Counted from the first letter of the stretch, positions 23,612-35,842 are shown. The stretch is 64,000 bases of DNA from Pseudofabraea citricarpa (GCA_029641185.1 JAPWGK010000002.1:2728001-2792000), one strand, 5' to 3'. A program made the numbers and translations. Notes: generated from the sequence alone by a model not told the origin.

Positions 23612-25238
23612 ATGCAGAGAAGAGCTGCGACCGAATGCCCTGCTGCCTATCAACTATGTGCTAAGTCGCTGGGAGGCGGCTGTTGTCCATCGGATCGAGT
23701 TTGTGGTACCAGCAGTTGTTTTCCTTCGACTGCTGCACCACAATCAGCTGCACCACAATCAGCATGTGGCTTATCGGGATACATTGCTTGCGGCGCTGAA
23801 CAAGGAGGTATGGTACTCTTTTCGATCTGTTGGTTTTCTAAGCTGATGAGTTGTAGGTGGATGTTGTCCTTCTGGGTACTCATGCGGCGAAAATGGCTGT
23901 AACCTTTTGCCCGGAATGGTTAATAGCCAGACATGTGAAGTTGGATCCTACCTCTGTCCAGCCTCGTTGAACTATGGTTGTTGTCGAATAGGTATGGGTT
24001 GTGGTTTGACGAATTGTTATTCTACAGCGATCAGGACCTTTACCATGACTGAAACTTTTACTACTACAACCAACAGTCAAACCCGGACATACACATCGAC
24101 ATATACAACCGCTACAACACCCCAAGCTCCTACTCTACCTACCAGCACCTCAACGACCACATCTATAATACCGAAGGTTTCAGCTTCCGACGCACCCATA
24201 CCAAAGACTGCAGCAACCAGTACTCCTACTACCGGGCTTACAGCGCCAGAAATTGGTGGTATCATTGGTGGCGCTGCCTCACTTTTATTTGTTATTTTAA
24301 TAGCTGCTTTCATCATACTTCGGCGTTTGAACCGTGCTATCAAGTTGTCGGAATCAGCGAAATCCAAAGGGTCTTCAGGATATTCCCGTAGTAAACGGCA
24401 CGGTCGAGGTTCACATCTTAGCTCCTCTACTACTTTAAATATTGACCTGGACACGATGTCAAATGATCCGTTCGAGATGACTCGGTCTGAAGCCTCTCGC
24501 TCTGCACGTCGAAACCATCGGCCAGAAAATATATACAGCCCTGAGCTGGAGAATACAGAGGTATCACCTCCTGTTTTCTCGTCGCCTTTCTCGCCGGCAA
24601 TTCTCCAACCACAAGGCCCACAAGGATATAACGCAATCTCGGGGTCAGAATCTAGTCACCAAAATACCCCTTCTAATACAACCTCACCATTCAGACGAAT
24701 ATCAATGGCGAGCAGAGGTTATTTTGACATAACGCCGCATGAGGATGCTGTTCTAAGAGACCAGAATCTGTGGTTTGGACGCCGCTCTCCAAGACAGCCA
24801 AGCCAACGCGGGCGAAATATAAGTGATGCCAGCGATCACACCCAAGTAACACGACGACCCAGTCAACACACCAGAAACTGGAGTGATGTAAGTGATCTTA
24901 GTCAACAAAGCAACAACTCAACCGAACCAGCGGAACTTGAAGCTGGGACCAATGGCGATCGGAGGAGCAGCTTCCAGCGTGCGCTGCATGGCATCGGGAT
25001 GGGCAGGTTGAGGAGGAAGAGCGAGCCAGTATTCCCTGCTGAAGGGCCACCTCTACTAGCTCAAGAACCGAGGGATTTCCATCTGGAGCATATCGATGAA
25101 CAAATCGAGTCGTTGAACCTGGAGTCTGAGAATGCCCCGTTGACAGGCCTCTCTAATGCTCAGCTTAGACATCTGTCGGTCTCAGGGCTTCAGGGAAGAT
25201 TCCAGATTGAAGCCATGGAAGAAGACGATAAGCCTTGA
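23612..25238 (+). CDS. Cys-rich, Ser/Thr-rich single-pass membrane protein
   Basis: Two visible exons (23612-23807, 23857-25238) give 525 aa from the first ATG, with a 49-nt intron. The N-terminal ectodomain has three similar Cys modules, each with a GCC core: CAKSLGGGCCPSDRVCG, then GGGCCPSGYSCGENGC, then CPASLNYGCCRIGMGCG. A Thr-rich, probably O-glycosylated stalk follows, then one membrane span (about 199-220, GGIIGGAASLLFVILIAAFI) ended by RRLNR. The cytoplasmic tail of about 300 residues is Ser-rich and polar and contains a QPSQRGRNISDASDH/RPSQHTRNWSDVSDL duplication. The shape suggests a cell-surface or wall-sensing protein. No signal peptide precedes the first Cys module, so an upstream exon is probably missing and the start is uncertain; the frame is open upstream to about 23504. 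A short duplication encodes APQSAAPQSA. Confidence 0.75.
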
Positions 25239-26019
25239 TATGAGTCACGTGTATTATATGTTAAATTATAGCAGGAGTTTTTATTATTTGAGCAAATATG
25301 GTTTGAGAATAGAGATAGAGCGAGTTCGGTTTGCCAATGAGTACCTACCTACCATTCTAAGAAGCAGCAAAGTATAGCAGTGTCAACAGAAGATGGGTCT
25401 TGAATGAGCATCCGCATTCTCAAGTCAGCAGCTCTTTCCTTTCGCGTTGCAGTTAAACTTGTCGCTAAAGCTCTTGCCAAAAACTGGCTGGGCTAAACGT
25501 ACTCTAAACCTGACCTCGAGCTTCAGTCTCGCGCTTCCTCTTCATCACCTCTTCTCATTTCCATCTCCAAGTTCTCGACTTGTCAGATCCTTTATCATCT
25601 TCTGAAATCCTATGCTTCAGATCTACAGCCAGGTTTTCCTATATCACCTCTCACACAAGTCGTCGGCTTTCCCATCTCCACGCGAATTTCAACGCCGCGC
25701 CTGCTAGACGTCATCATCATCAAACCCATCACTTGCAGGTCTTCTGGAGGTAAACTGTCAAGTGCTTATTGCAAAGGTCAGTCGGTTCTATCGCTTACCT
25801 ATTATTTCCCTCTCTTCTGGTCTCCATAACGTTCACTTTCAAGGTCACATCTGCAAACGCAGATGCTGAGTCAAAGATGATAAGCAATCATCATCACCAG
25901 TCCTACCTTTTCACTACTTTACTTTCTCCTAAGTGTCTCAGTTGAGTCAATGCAGACTCGAACAGAATCTGCATGTCTCTACGTCTTTCTCAGCATTTGC
26001 TAACTTCCCTCCTTCAAAG
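25239..26019. other. CT-rich leader/promoter region
   Basis: About 780 bp before the small hypothetical gene. From about 25500 the plus strand is rich in C and T tracts (CTCTTCATCACCTCTTCTC), as is usual for fungal promoters and 5' leaders. A leader intron is possible (GTAAACTG near 25750) but not provable here. Confidence 0.5.
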
Positions 26020-26608
26020 ATGAATCCTACAGAAAAAGCCAAGGCAGAAGATGAAAAAGCAGTTGTACATGTGGGACGTAGAAATGGACATAACAGACGT
26101 CGGAAGCGAAACAGAGAAGAGAATTCAGCCCTCGCGAGTCACAACGCCATCCATCAAGCCACGATGGCTGTTCTCCGAGAAAATCCGGGGAATGAGGCAG
26201 CTGCACGATCATTTACGAAAATCCGCCCCGGCAAAAAAGGACGCATCATGACGCTTATCCCAGGGATCGGAGCGAAGCCCCTGGATGAGTATAGAGCTGG
26301 GGTATGGGATGAGCATATTTCTCAGTGGAAGGTAGATCAAGCAGCCAAGCTGAAGAAACAAGCTGAACAAGATCTAGCTCAAAAGCAGAGTAAGCAAGTT
26401 CATTGTTTTGTTGCTTTTGGGACTCGGTTCTGACTTTCACAGTTGATGAATCGACACGCATCAAATCAGAACCAATTTCTTGCGAAGATGATGTCTCTGG
26501 ACTTGAAGCTCAAACTTCGGAAGGCTTTTCGGGTCATGGTACGGATATTATGTCCTCATTCTACGCCAAATACTAACACGTCGTTTAGTCAAGACAGAAA
26601 CTAAATGA
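26020..26608 (+). CDS. Small basic hypothetical protein
   Basis: Three exons (26020-26389, 26443-26538, 26589-26608) close to 161 aa, with introns of 53 and 50 nt. The protein begins MNPTEKAKAEDEKA and has a strongly basic patch GRRNGHNRRRKRNREENS that resembles a nuclear localisation signal. A segment HQATMAVLRENPGNEAAARS follows, then the conserved-looking GIGAKPLDEYRAGVWDEH, and an acidic tail with SCEDDVSGLEA. A helix-prone lysine/glutamine stretch lies before the second intron. I recognise no family. The start is the only ATG that opens this frame near the CT-rich leader. The gene model is supported mainly by three in-phase exons. Confidence 0.6.
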
Positions 26609-27121
26609 AGCCACCTCAAGCATACCAAGTGCCATACCGTTCACTTCCAGTTGTTCGCGTGTGTTCTCTCCAAGACTGTTCATCTCATTCACGTTTGGCT
26701 TTGCTGTCTCTGATGTCGGGTCTATTTGGTTTGGAAGTTTCACTACATGTTGTATGGATTAGATCAGATGAATCATCTTTTCTGATCCTTTCAGCGACGT
26801 GGAAGGCAGATTTGGGAAACCGCTATCAAGCAGAACCTCAGCGCAGTATACAGGATACAGGCTCATTTCTGCTATTTGACAATGATTCTTTGTGGTCTAC
26901 AGCGATCTTTGCTCCTGGCCTTCTTGATTCTCTTGTGGGAATAGAGATTCTGCCACAATCCAATTTTTCATTCAATAATGGCTAGATACTCACTGAAATG
27001 AAAATTAAGGAACAGAACCAGGCTCTACTTAACACAAAACTCTTGATTTCTACCACATTTTGACGTACCAAGCCGACGACGAACCAGAAATTCAAACCGC
27101 AGGCTTTCTTGCTCTATTTTC
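26609..27121. other. Convergent intergenic region
   Basis: About 510 bp between the small hypothetical gene (plus) and the end of the permease gene (minus). The frames here lack recognisable content, and the region probably holds the two 3' untranslated regions. Confidence 0.55.
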
Positions 27122-29235
27122 TCAAGATTGCGGCCTGTCAACTTCGCCTTCGCCTTTGCTTTTTATAAAGTGCGATATTCTCTCCTTCGGTAGCCAAGCG
27201 GCTTCTGGTGTGAACCACCATGATAACAGTGCAAATATCGTTACAATTGATAATATGACGGGTGCGTCTACGTGAAAATAGGTTAGCAGATTTCTCCTTC
27301 CAAGATTAGGTATAGGAAACTTGCAATTAAGCGTCGAAGCGGAGACCGGAAAGACGTATGGGGAGAACAGGACTGCCACAACCCATCCATTCCAAAAGAT
27401 CCCAATGACTTGAAATGGTCTGCTCAGCCTTCCGAGGTTCCACTTTGGCTTTGGAAAGTTATTTGGAGTTAAGAAGACTCGTCCAAAGCAGATAAGTCCA
27501 TATGCTGCTGCTGATGGAACACCTGCTGCTGAGATCAATGATGTGAAAGCTGCTGACGAAGGTAGAATGGTGCAAGTAACAACCGCTGCAACTGCCCATA
27601 CTACCAAAACGGCATTTTTTGGCTGGCCACTTTCGGTCACTTGAGAAACCCAGGTTGAATAGGGCAGGATACCATCACGAGCGACGGCAAATACAAGACG
27701 CGATGCGGCAAGAATTGCGATTGCGGTGTTGAGCCACAATGTGACAGTGCATACAATGGTCATAAAGATATGAGCATTTTTACCAAGCACGAGTGCATAA
27801 AGAGGCACGAAAGGCTGAGGTGCACCAAACGAGTACAGCGTATCGAGGTCCGGCTGAACAGATTTCTTAGCAATATTGCGCAGACGTCGTCAAACAGGAT
27901 TACTTACGGCGCAAAACAAGAATAGTATTATGGTAGCTCCTCCTCCTATCGCGCTCACCACAGTACTCCAGAAAATTCCACGAGCAGCAGCCACGGAAGC
28001 GTTCTTAGTCTCTTCGGCAACATGTCCAGATGCGTCAAATCCGATCAAGATACCAGCGGTTGCAAGGTAAGACAGACACCAATTCCAGCCGTCAGGAGCC
28101 CCGGTACCATTATATGTGGTAAGAAAGGCTTGTTCGGCCGTTCGAAACCCAAGTGTTCTAGCTGTGCCAATTGGTAACCAGATTATATTGAGTATGAAGT
28201 CCAGGAACACCATTCCAGATGAGAAATGAAAAAGATATCTCATTCGATGAGCTACAAAATCATTAGCTGACAAAATCAAAGGTAGAGAGAGAGCTTCTTA
28301 CGAGGGAGCAAGTTGATGATGGCTGCAAGTGCAAGAACTATCTCTGCTGTTATCCATTGCACGGCACGAAACTTTACGTCTGTAGTATCCGTGGGGAAAT
28401 CGAGTCCGAAGACGGTAATTTCCTACTGAAATTAGAGTTATCCTATAAAAATGATTGATGAGGCGTTATTTCAAACTTACTGAGAGCATGTAATTGACTG
28501 CCGATTGACTGCTACCTTGGTATTCTTCAGCAAGTCATCTTTTACTAAAGGGAGGAATTGGCTTACTGGCACAGAAAGTAGTCCATGCTGTAGTACTCCA
28601 CCACGCAACTACAAAACCGAACAATCTACCATATTTTGGGCCTCCTGCCTCGGCTGCCCAGAGATAAATGGACCCAGCTGAAGGTGAAGCAGAGCAGACT
28701 TCTGCAATAACCGCAGCTGTGATAAAAGTGAAAACCACTGTCACAAGATAACTCGTCCTGAATGAATGGTTAGAATCAATAACAGAAAGCGTCGCTATTT
28801 AGGACACACCAGTAAGCAAGATTCCCCCCTGCAGCTATTCCGGTGCTGAACGTAACACGAACTCCACCGATGAAATATAAAGCCGCTGGAAATTCGTTAG
28901 CACAGCTGATCTCGAGGCCCTTTTTCCTCTTTTCTCTTGACATACCGAGTGTTGTTGAAAAGTTATCAAAGGCAGAAAAAGTCCGATGGAGAACCTGTAT
29001 TTTCGATCAGAATATGTTCTTATCGTTTTCTTTGTGAACATACTGGTTTATATCCAAGAGATTCCTATTCTTTGGTGTTAACGGCAGACCTTGAATAATT
29101 CTAGCAAGTAATTATTGTAGGCTTAGTTACCAGAATCAAAGCATCTTCTCCTTCGACTTGACGCGGCTTGGGATCTTCGCCAACATCAGAAACAATTAAG
29201 TCATTCTGCTTATTTTGAATTTCAGCAGCCGACAT
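27122..29235 (-). CDS. APC-family amino acid/amine permease
   Basis: A gene of about nine exons begins at the ATG at 29235 (MSAAEIQNKQNDL). Traced exons are 29235-29131, a 21-nt microexon 29064-29044 (ESLGYKP), 28994-28946, 28885-28810, 28757-28567 and further exons to 27122, for roughly 550 aa. The pattern is that of fungal APC transporters of the GABA/choline/amino acid type. A short cytoplasmic N-terminus leads to LGYKP and FSAFDNFSTTLAALYFIGG (helix 1). Then come EVCSASPSAGSIYLWAAEAG with GRLFGFVVAWWSTTAW, GFDASGHVAEETKNASVAAA, and in the last exon ASRLVFAVARDGILPYSTW and VPSAAAYGLICFGRVF. The motifs GFDASGHVAEET and SRLVFAVARDG are classical. It should act in the plasma membrane, importing an amino acid or amine by proton symport; the substrate cannot be read from sequence. 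It is divergent from the P450 gene. Confidence 0.92.
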
Positions 29236-30077
29236 CGTGGACAAACTTGGAAGAAAATATTCAAAACAAGGATATTGAAGGGAAGTCTAAAGTTTTTAAG
29301 AATTTGAAGTGGAGCTGCAAGCTTGTGTCTGCGCTGTGATTACTACGCATGCGAATGTCGCAGATTATTTAGACTGCCGACAGAACAATTAATGGGACGC
29401 GGTTGGGAGAAGGTAATTGGAAAACGGAAGACACGCCATAAGTACGACAGCAGGCCCGAGATTGTGTACCGTGGTATCAGCCACAGTGGACTCCGTAGAA
29501 ATTCAAATCTCCATGTTTTCCACCGCATCAGCCATTCCACGTACCGAGGCCACGGAGTACGTACCGTTTGGAGGTATGTATCTAACCTGTCACTGCTTCT
29601 CCTATGGCGAATCGACAGTCAAATCATCAAATCCGATTGTCGAGTATTTCATGTTAACATCTTGTCACCCGATTGCGTGCTTTGAGCCGGGTAAATGACC
29701 AAGGCCGGCCAAGCGCTGTCACACGACACAAAGTGGATAGATCACGACATCACGAAAATTGACATTTGAGGCTGCTTCTCATCCAATTAAGATGGTACAA
29801 TTTTTACTCGCGCTCAAATACCTATCGGCTAGATTAGCTGACTTTTCTTGAGGCTCGAGATCACTTCATAACTATGTTGTCCGTCGCCTAAATAGAAAAT
29901 AGACGGTTTAGAGCTAGACACTTTGCTCTGCTTTTACTGGGTACACGCTAGTAAACAAAATCTCTTGAGTTGATCTTTTACTCAGGTTATTAGATCTAGC
30001 ACTCAATTTGAATCTTACATCGAACCTAGGTGAGCAAGGCTCAAAGCCAAAAACAAAACACATCAGAGAAACCTGCT
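29236..30077. promoter_or_regulatory. Divergent promoter region, permease and P450
   Basis: The 842 bp between the permease start (minus) and the P450 start (plus) contain no supported gene. Frames at 29323-29698 overlap each other and lack family features. It must contain both promoters. Shared control of the two genes is only a possibility from layout. Confidence 0.45.
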
Positions 30078-32074
30078 ATGGGTATAGCAGCTATGTCAGT
30101 GACATTCTTGGCACCGTTTATCTCGTTATTCGCTTTCACCTTGATCGCTTTATGGGTATGGAAGGTTTTCTGAAGAGTAATGCCGACACTTGAAATAGCT
30201 GACAAGCAATGACAGAAACTCTTGGAGCGCTATTATCTCTCTGCTTTAACAGCGATTCCGAATGCGAGCTTTCTAGCACCTCTTTCCAGGCTTACTTGGG
30301 CGTTTGTCACTGAACACCATGGAAAAATTACTCTGGAGCTTCCCGAGTTACATCGAAAACTAGGTCAGTACTAATTCACCAAATATTTCATCGTTGCCTA
30401 GCAGATGAAAATATAGGCTAACTTCCAGGTAGGTCCGCTCGTGAGGATTGGGCCTCAAGAGGTTTCTTATCGTTCTATTGATATTTATAAGGCAATCCAC
30501 ATGTCTGGCAACAAGTTCATTAAAGATCCAAGAGTCTATGGGGGATTCGTGCAGAATGATCATCCAAGTCTCTTTTCGTTAACGTGAGTTTTGAATCGCG
30601 AGCCTGTACATGATTTCCAGAGTAATGACAGATTAGCGACCCCCAAGAACATTCTGCTCGACGACGAATGATGGGTCAACTATTCAACAGAAGCAAAATG
30701 CCTCTTGTAGAAGGTCTCGTCATTCAACAGACAGACAAGTTCATTGGTCTAATCAACACCAAAAAGGGACAAACTGTGGATCTAATCCCGGCTTGTCGCG
30801 CTTTGGAGGCAGATGTCATTAGTAATTGATTCCGAACAAGAAATTTCCAAATATAAAAGCTCACATTATCTAGCTCTTTTTGGCTTTGGCGACATAATCG
30901 GTGCTCTGGATGCTTGGGCCGAGGGCCAAGAAATTGCCATGGTAACTGAAAATGACAAGAAATCTCAATGGATGCCCATAGTTCGTCAAGAAAATCAATT
31001 ATTGATAGAAACTAGGCTAACTCCTTGCTAAGCATACTAACTTTGCTGCTCTGGTTGAAATCTGGTATAAGATCGAGTCGATCCTCTACTCATCGATCGG
31101 ATACCAGACCTATACCACAAAGGTGATGGAAGAATATACAGAAGTATGCTCCATACTGCCAGTACCACAGGACCGAAAATTGAATCACTAATCAATCTTA
31201 TAGTGGACCGTCTCCCAGCTAGAAACAATTCTCTCATGCAAGCGAGCACAGTCAGATTTTCCCGACTTTGTCTCTACTATGCTCCGATCTGGACTTCCAG
31301 CCAGAACAGCGCTTGCTGAAGCAAAAGAACAGCTAGGACCTGGAACAGATACGACATCAGCAACATTGGCACATATTCTATGGGCTTTGGCTCATGACAC
31401 GAAGTTCCAAACCGAGCTCTATGATAGTTTAGATGCAGCTGGATGGCCTGAAGACCTGACGTCTCTAGAATTAATCCCGAAGCTGAAGGCAACAATTAAA
31501 GAAGGAATTCGCTGGGCTGGTGCAGCAGCAGCTATGTTACCGCGCATTGCGCCCGAAGAGGGTGTCACTTTTGACGGGAAATTTATCCCGGGAGGTGTAA
31601 GTCCAGTGTTGTCATGCCATTTGAGACTGAAAATGCTGATCTTAAATTTTCAGACCGTGCTGACAAGCTCGCCAATATGGTATCTTCATGATGAGAATGC
31701 ATTTCCACTGCCACATATGTTCTGTCCACGTCGTTGGTTGGAAGGCGAAGACGAGGGTTTGTATCGTGGAGCTCTCCAGGATGAGTATTATATACCATTC
31801 TCCAAGGGGGCTTATAGTTGTATGGGTGCTCAGTAAGTTTATTTCTACTCATTTTATTCTCTTCGGAAGTTCCAAGGCGGAATGTCTAATGTGGTGTAGT
31901 TTCTCTTACCTCGAGTTGTATGTCGGTGTCTCTCGAATACTGAAGAACTTTACATTAAGTCTTCCACGATCTCCGTTCAGCACTTCTACAACGGCTGTGC
32001 TTCCCACTCGCTTGGAATGGGTCGCAGCTGTCCCGACAGTTGATATGAAGATTTATTTCGAGTCGAGGGCCTAA
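30078..32074 (+). CDS. Cytochrome P450 monooxygenase
   Basis: Nine exons (30078-30155, 30216-30363, 30433-30583, 30637-30821, 30874-30980, 31033-31143, 31204-31596, 31654-31832, 31900-32074) close to 508 aa, the usual size of a fungal P450. An N-terminal membrane anchor (VTFLAPFISLFAFTLIALW) is followed by IPNASFLAPLSRL and GPLVRIGPQEVSYRSIDIY. The I-helix is LGPGTDTTSATLAHILWAL, the ExxR motif is KEGIRW, the PERF-type motif is FCPRRW, and the heme loop is FSKGAYSCMGA with the cysteine at about 447. All hallmark residues are present. It should sit on the ER membrane and use NADPH-P450 reductase to oxidise a small lipophilic substrate. The intron at 30981-31032 has a weak GTTCGT donor and is the least certain join. 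There is no biosynthetic core gene nearby, so detoxification or catabolism is as likely as secondary metabolism. Confidence 0.93.
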
Positions 32075-32833
32075 ACATTTGAATTCCTGACTACTCGATG
32101 TGTTCTTACATTCTACTCATAGGTAGCGAAGCTTAAAATCGTCTTGAAACACCTTCAATCATCTAGGCGGTGTTACTTTAGGGAGGCAATTAAGAGTTCA
32201 AGTCTGTATCGTACATGACTTGTTAAAAGTTAAGCGAAAGCAAGTAGGAACAGCTAACTCTTATGGATTTTATAATTCGAGTAAACGTTCCCGTCTTCCC
32301 CGAATCTTGACTTACAATCTTGAATGCGCCAGTCTTTCCATAAATTTCTGTCCCGTCATAGGCCAATTGAAAGATCTTCTACCACTCGGCGTTCTCACTG
32401 TGGATACAAACTACCCCTCTCCGAGTATTGCCGGATCTGCACCCCGCAATCAGAGTGCCCCCATCTTTCCGCCTTCCCATCCTTCCCCGTTAGCAACCTT
32501 GTCACGACTTAATCACAGTCTACCAACAAACACAACATGCATATCTCTAACAGGCGCTCAAATCAACATGCAGAGTTCCTTGAGCTAAAATGCTCAACAC
32601 GCGTGTTGTGCATTTGCGGTTCCTGCCTTTGGCCTTTTGTACCTGAAAAAATTGTTCGGGATAACGTATGCCCTGGATTTCTTTACTGGGGCATCTCAAG
32701 AACCATTCTGGGCTCTAATGTATGCTTCTAGTGAGGGGAAAGCAGTTTTCAAGTGGACTACTTAAGTAATTGATATCGCCGCCACAATGCATGGCGTTTT
32801 CAAGCCTCTCAAGCTGTTCGTTAAGCTCCCAAG
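32075..32833. other. Intergenic promoter region of GH51
   Basis: About 760 bp between the P450 and GH51 genes, both on the plus strand. Short frames such as 32220-32588 have no family content. It should contain the GH51 promoter; I could not place a definite binding site for a xylan/arabinan regulator. Confidence 0.5.
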
Positions 32834-34981
32834 ATGATCAAGCAATTGTTTTCACTTTCTTTCTTGGCCAGCATTGCCAGCGCCATCAACATCCAAGTTG
32901 ATAGCACTGGTGGCAATGCTTCTTCGCCGCTCATGTATGGTATCATGTTCGAGGATATCAATCATTCCGGTGACGGAGGCATCTATGCAGAATTGATTCA
33001 GAATCGAGCTTTTCAAGGGCGGGGTCCGTTTCCACCAACCATTGAGCCATGGATACCAGTGGGAGGTGCAGTTCTCGCGCTGCAGAACACTTCCGTAGCA
33101 CTGTCATCTGCTCTGCCTACCTCAATTAACGTCGCCGCACCGCCTTTTTCAAACAATAGTAAGATCGGAATTCTTAATTCTGGGTGGTGGGGCATCGAGG
33201 TCAAGCCTCAGAAATATACCGGGAGTTTCTGGTCATTGGGATCGTACGAGGGAAATTTTACTGTGAAGCTTCAATCGAATCTGACCGATGATGTATGGGC
33301 AAGTCTGGATCTCCCGTCAGCTTCAGAAGCAGATAAGTGGGTCGAGTACACTTTCGAATTGGAACCCAGCGTTACGGCGGAAAATGTCAATAATACCTTC
33401 GTCATTGAATTTGATGCCACAAGTGAAGCTTTAAACTTCAACTTGATCAGCTTGTTCCCTCCAACGTACAAAAACAGGGCCAATGGAAATCGTCCGGAGC
33501 TGATGGAAGCCCTGAAAGCGCTCAACCCTAGTTTCTTTAGAATGCCAGGAGGTAATAATATGTAAGTAAAGTCTTGCCATATTCTACTAATTAGATACTA
33601 ATTATATTCCAGCGAAGGAGATGTCAATCATTATCCCTGGAGATGGAACGAGACGATCGGCCCTCTTACTGAGCGTCCCGGTCGTCCAGGAACTTGGGGC
33701 TACATGAATACGGATGGACTTGGACTTGTCGAGTACCTCAATGCATGTTTATTCTGATTTCCTATTGTTCAATATGCTAACTTTCGAGTAGTGGTGTACT
33801 GACCTCGAGGTTGAGCCTCTTCTTGCTGTGTGGGCTGGAATGTTCCTCGGCGATGAAGAGGACCACATATTGACAGAAGAAGAGCTTGTTCCATGGGTAG
33901 AAGATTCTCTAAACGAACTTGAGTTTATTCTCGGTCCCGTATCCTCTACTTATGGCGCTCTTCGCGCATCCCTTGGATATCCCGAGCCCTGGCCATTGAA
34001 ATATGTTGAGATAGGCAACGAAGACAATCTCTATGAAAATGGAGGGTCCACATACGCCGCTTACCGTTTCTCCATGTTTTATGATGCGATTTCGGCTGCA
34101 TATCCCGAACTTACCATTATCTCATCTACAGGAGATTATACAGCGGTTGGGGGAAGTGGTGAGAACGCTACGTGGACAGACTTTCATGTCTACACCCGAC
34201 CAGACACTTTTGTCAGCCTTTTCGGTCGATTTGATCATGCCGATACTGAACACAAGACACTCATTGGGGAATACGCTATTGTGCAAGAGAACCTAAAAGG
34301 TGAAATTGGTGGTGTAGACTGGGACTTACCCAAATTCGCGTTTTCGCCTTGGATTGGAGCCGTGAGTGAAGCAATCTGGAATATTGGAGCCGAGAGAAAT
34401 AGCGACAAGGTTATTGGGATGACTTATGCACCTGGATTCCAAAATCTAAATTCGTATACTTGGTCGGTACGTTTATGCAGTGAACCTTTTCCTCTTTTTC
34501 TTTATTTTTCGGGTTGGAGGGGGTAGAGAAATGAAGGCCTGCTAACAAATCATAAAAGCCTGATCTAATCTCTTTCACCGCATCAACCGCACAAACAATC
34601 CTCTCAACATCGTACCATGTAATCAACCTCTTCGCAAACAACCGCTACGAATCCACCGTCCCAGCTGTTTCCGATTCTCCATTCGGGCCGGCATATTGGG
34701 TAGCCGGTACATCAGGCGAGGGAAAATACACATTCAAGACAGCAGTATACAATACGACTTCTTCTGTACCATTCAACATTACTTTTGCTGGTATCGAAGA
34801 AGGAAAGTCTGGTTTGTTGACTGTACTAAGTGCTCCGGAGGGACTGAGTGCCAGTACATTAAGCGAGGAAGGCACCGTCGTTGATGTTGTCACTAAAACT
34901 GAAAAGGAACTTGTTGCTGCAGCGGGTGGAGTGTTTGGTTTTGAATTAGAACAGTGGGAAGTTGCGGTTTTCACAACTTGA
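32834..34981 (+). CDS. abfA: GH51 alpha-L-arabinofuranosidase, secreted
   Basis: Four exons (32834-33561, 33613-33742, 33792-34466, 34559-34981) close to 651 aa. The signal peptide is [17 protein letters not shown]. The enzyme removes L-arabinofuranosyl side chains from arabinoxylan and arabinan outside the cell. Family hallmarks: [20 protein letters not shown] near the N-terminus, [36 protein letters not shown], the acid/base Glu in EIGNEDN (about E363) and the nucleophile Glu in IGEYA (about E446). A beta-sandwich C-terminal region starts around SYTWSPDLISF and ends [10 protein letters not shown]. Several N-glycosylation sites are visible (NNT, NGS-like, NTT). Intron 2 (33743-33791) uses a GC donor; this is the only join that keeps YLNWCTD in frame. 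The symbol follows the Aspergillus GH51 enzyme by similarity. Confidence 0.95.
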
Positions 34982-35260
34982 CATTTCAACATTGCAAATC
35001 CACCGCCAAAGAAAATCAGAAGAGCGTTCTGGTTTGGGCCAGACAACCACTTCCCATGTAATTATGATGTCACCAAAATATAACTCAATATACGCAATAG
35101 AGCCTAGTCAACCAATCTATTTCCGGCTCTAAGTGGCGTTTCCTTTTTCCTTGCGGCTTTTTTAAAAAAGGCTTTGACTTCTTAAGAGGAACCAGGGTAT
35201 CGGTACGATATCAAGGCTATTATACTTACCGCAAGATATTCCATTCTATTAACTTTAATT

Positions 35261-35842
35261 TTGAGCACACAGCCACTCCCGACTACAACCGATTTTGCGT
35301 ATTATCCAAGGCAGCATTCAATAAAACTCGAAATTGATGATTTAACTAAGTTAGAAGCCGCCCTATCCAAACTCACATCCATTAAAAAAAGTCAGGGGCT
35401 TGTAGGTTGGATTAGGGAAATTAGACACCCCCTTGAAAGTTGAGACCTCTTACTACCTCAGGCGTTTGCAGGTAGTCCTGAGGAATGAGAGCTTTCTTGT
35501 AACAATGCGAAGGATATTATTAACGCATTTGAGAATTTTAGAGGTTCTAGTAGATCTTTGCCACCGAGCTTTGAAAGAACAGAACTTCGGAGGTCCTGAG
35601 GATTTCCCCCAAAGGCGTTAGGAAGAATGACTGAATACATACAGGAGGATCAATTCGGGTTTGACGAGGAGTTTGATCAAGTCAAGTACAGATTTATACC
35701 TCTGAAAAAGAAAAGGAAGAATGAACGGAGCCAAAATCAGATGAAAAAGAAGCTGGATCTTCTGGCGGAAGAACCCCACTATTTAAATGCTTCGAATATT
35801 GACTTCTCGAGGATCGGCTCTTTGTGTATTTTCTTCCAATGA
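35261..35842 (+). pseudogene. Possible decayed coding relic
   Basis: Pieces of protein-like sequence follow each other in shifting frames. One contains SIKLEIDDLTKLEAALSKLT; another, broken by stops, has NAFENFRGSSRSLPPSFERT; a third has MTEYIQEDQFGFDEEFDQVK followed by a Lys/Arg-rich stretch. Stops and frame changes separate them and no consistent set of introns rescues them. It may be an old gene remnant, perhaps from an accessory gene, or chance. No family is recognised. Confidence 0.25.

Noticed and set aside
30800..31280. Apparent stops and frameshifts in the P450 suggesting a pseudogene
   Set aside because: Three short introns (30822-30873, 30981-31032, 31144-31203) remove all of them and the protein closes at 508 aa with every hallmark motif.
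26000..35000. Possible metabolite cluster (permease, P450, GH51)
   Set aside because: No PKS, NRPS, terpene, DMATS or RiPP core gene is present, and the neighbours have unrelated roles.
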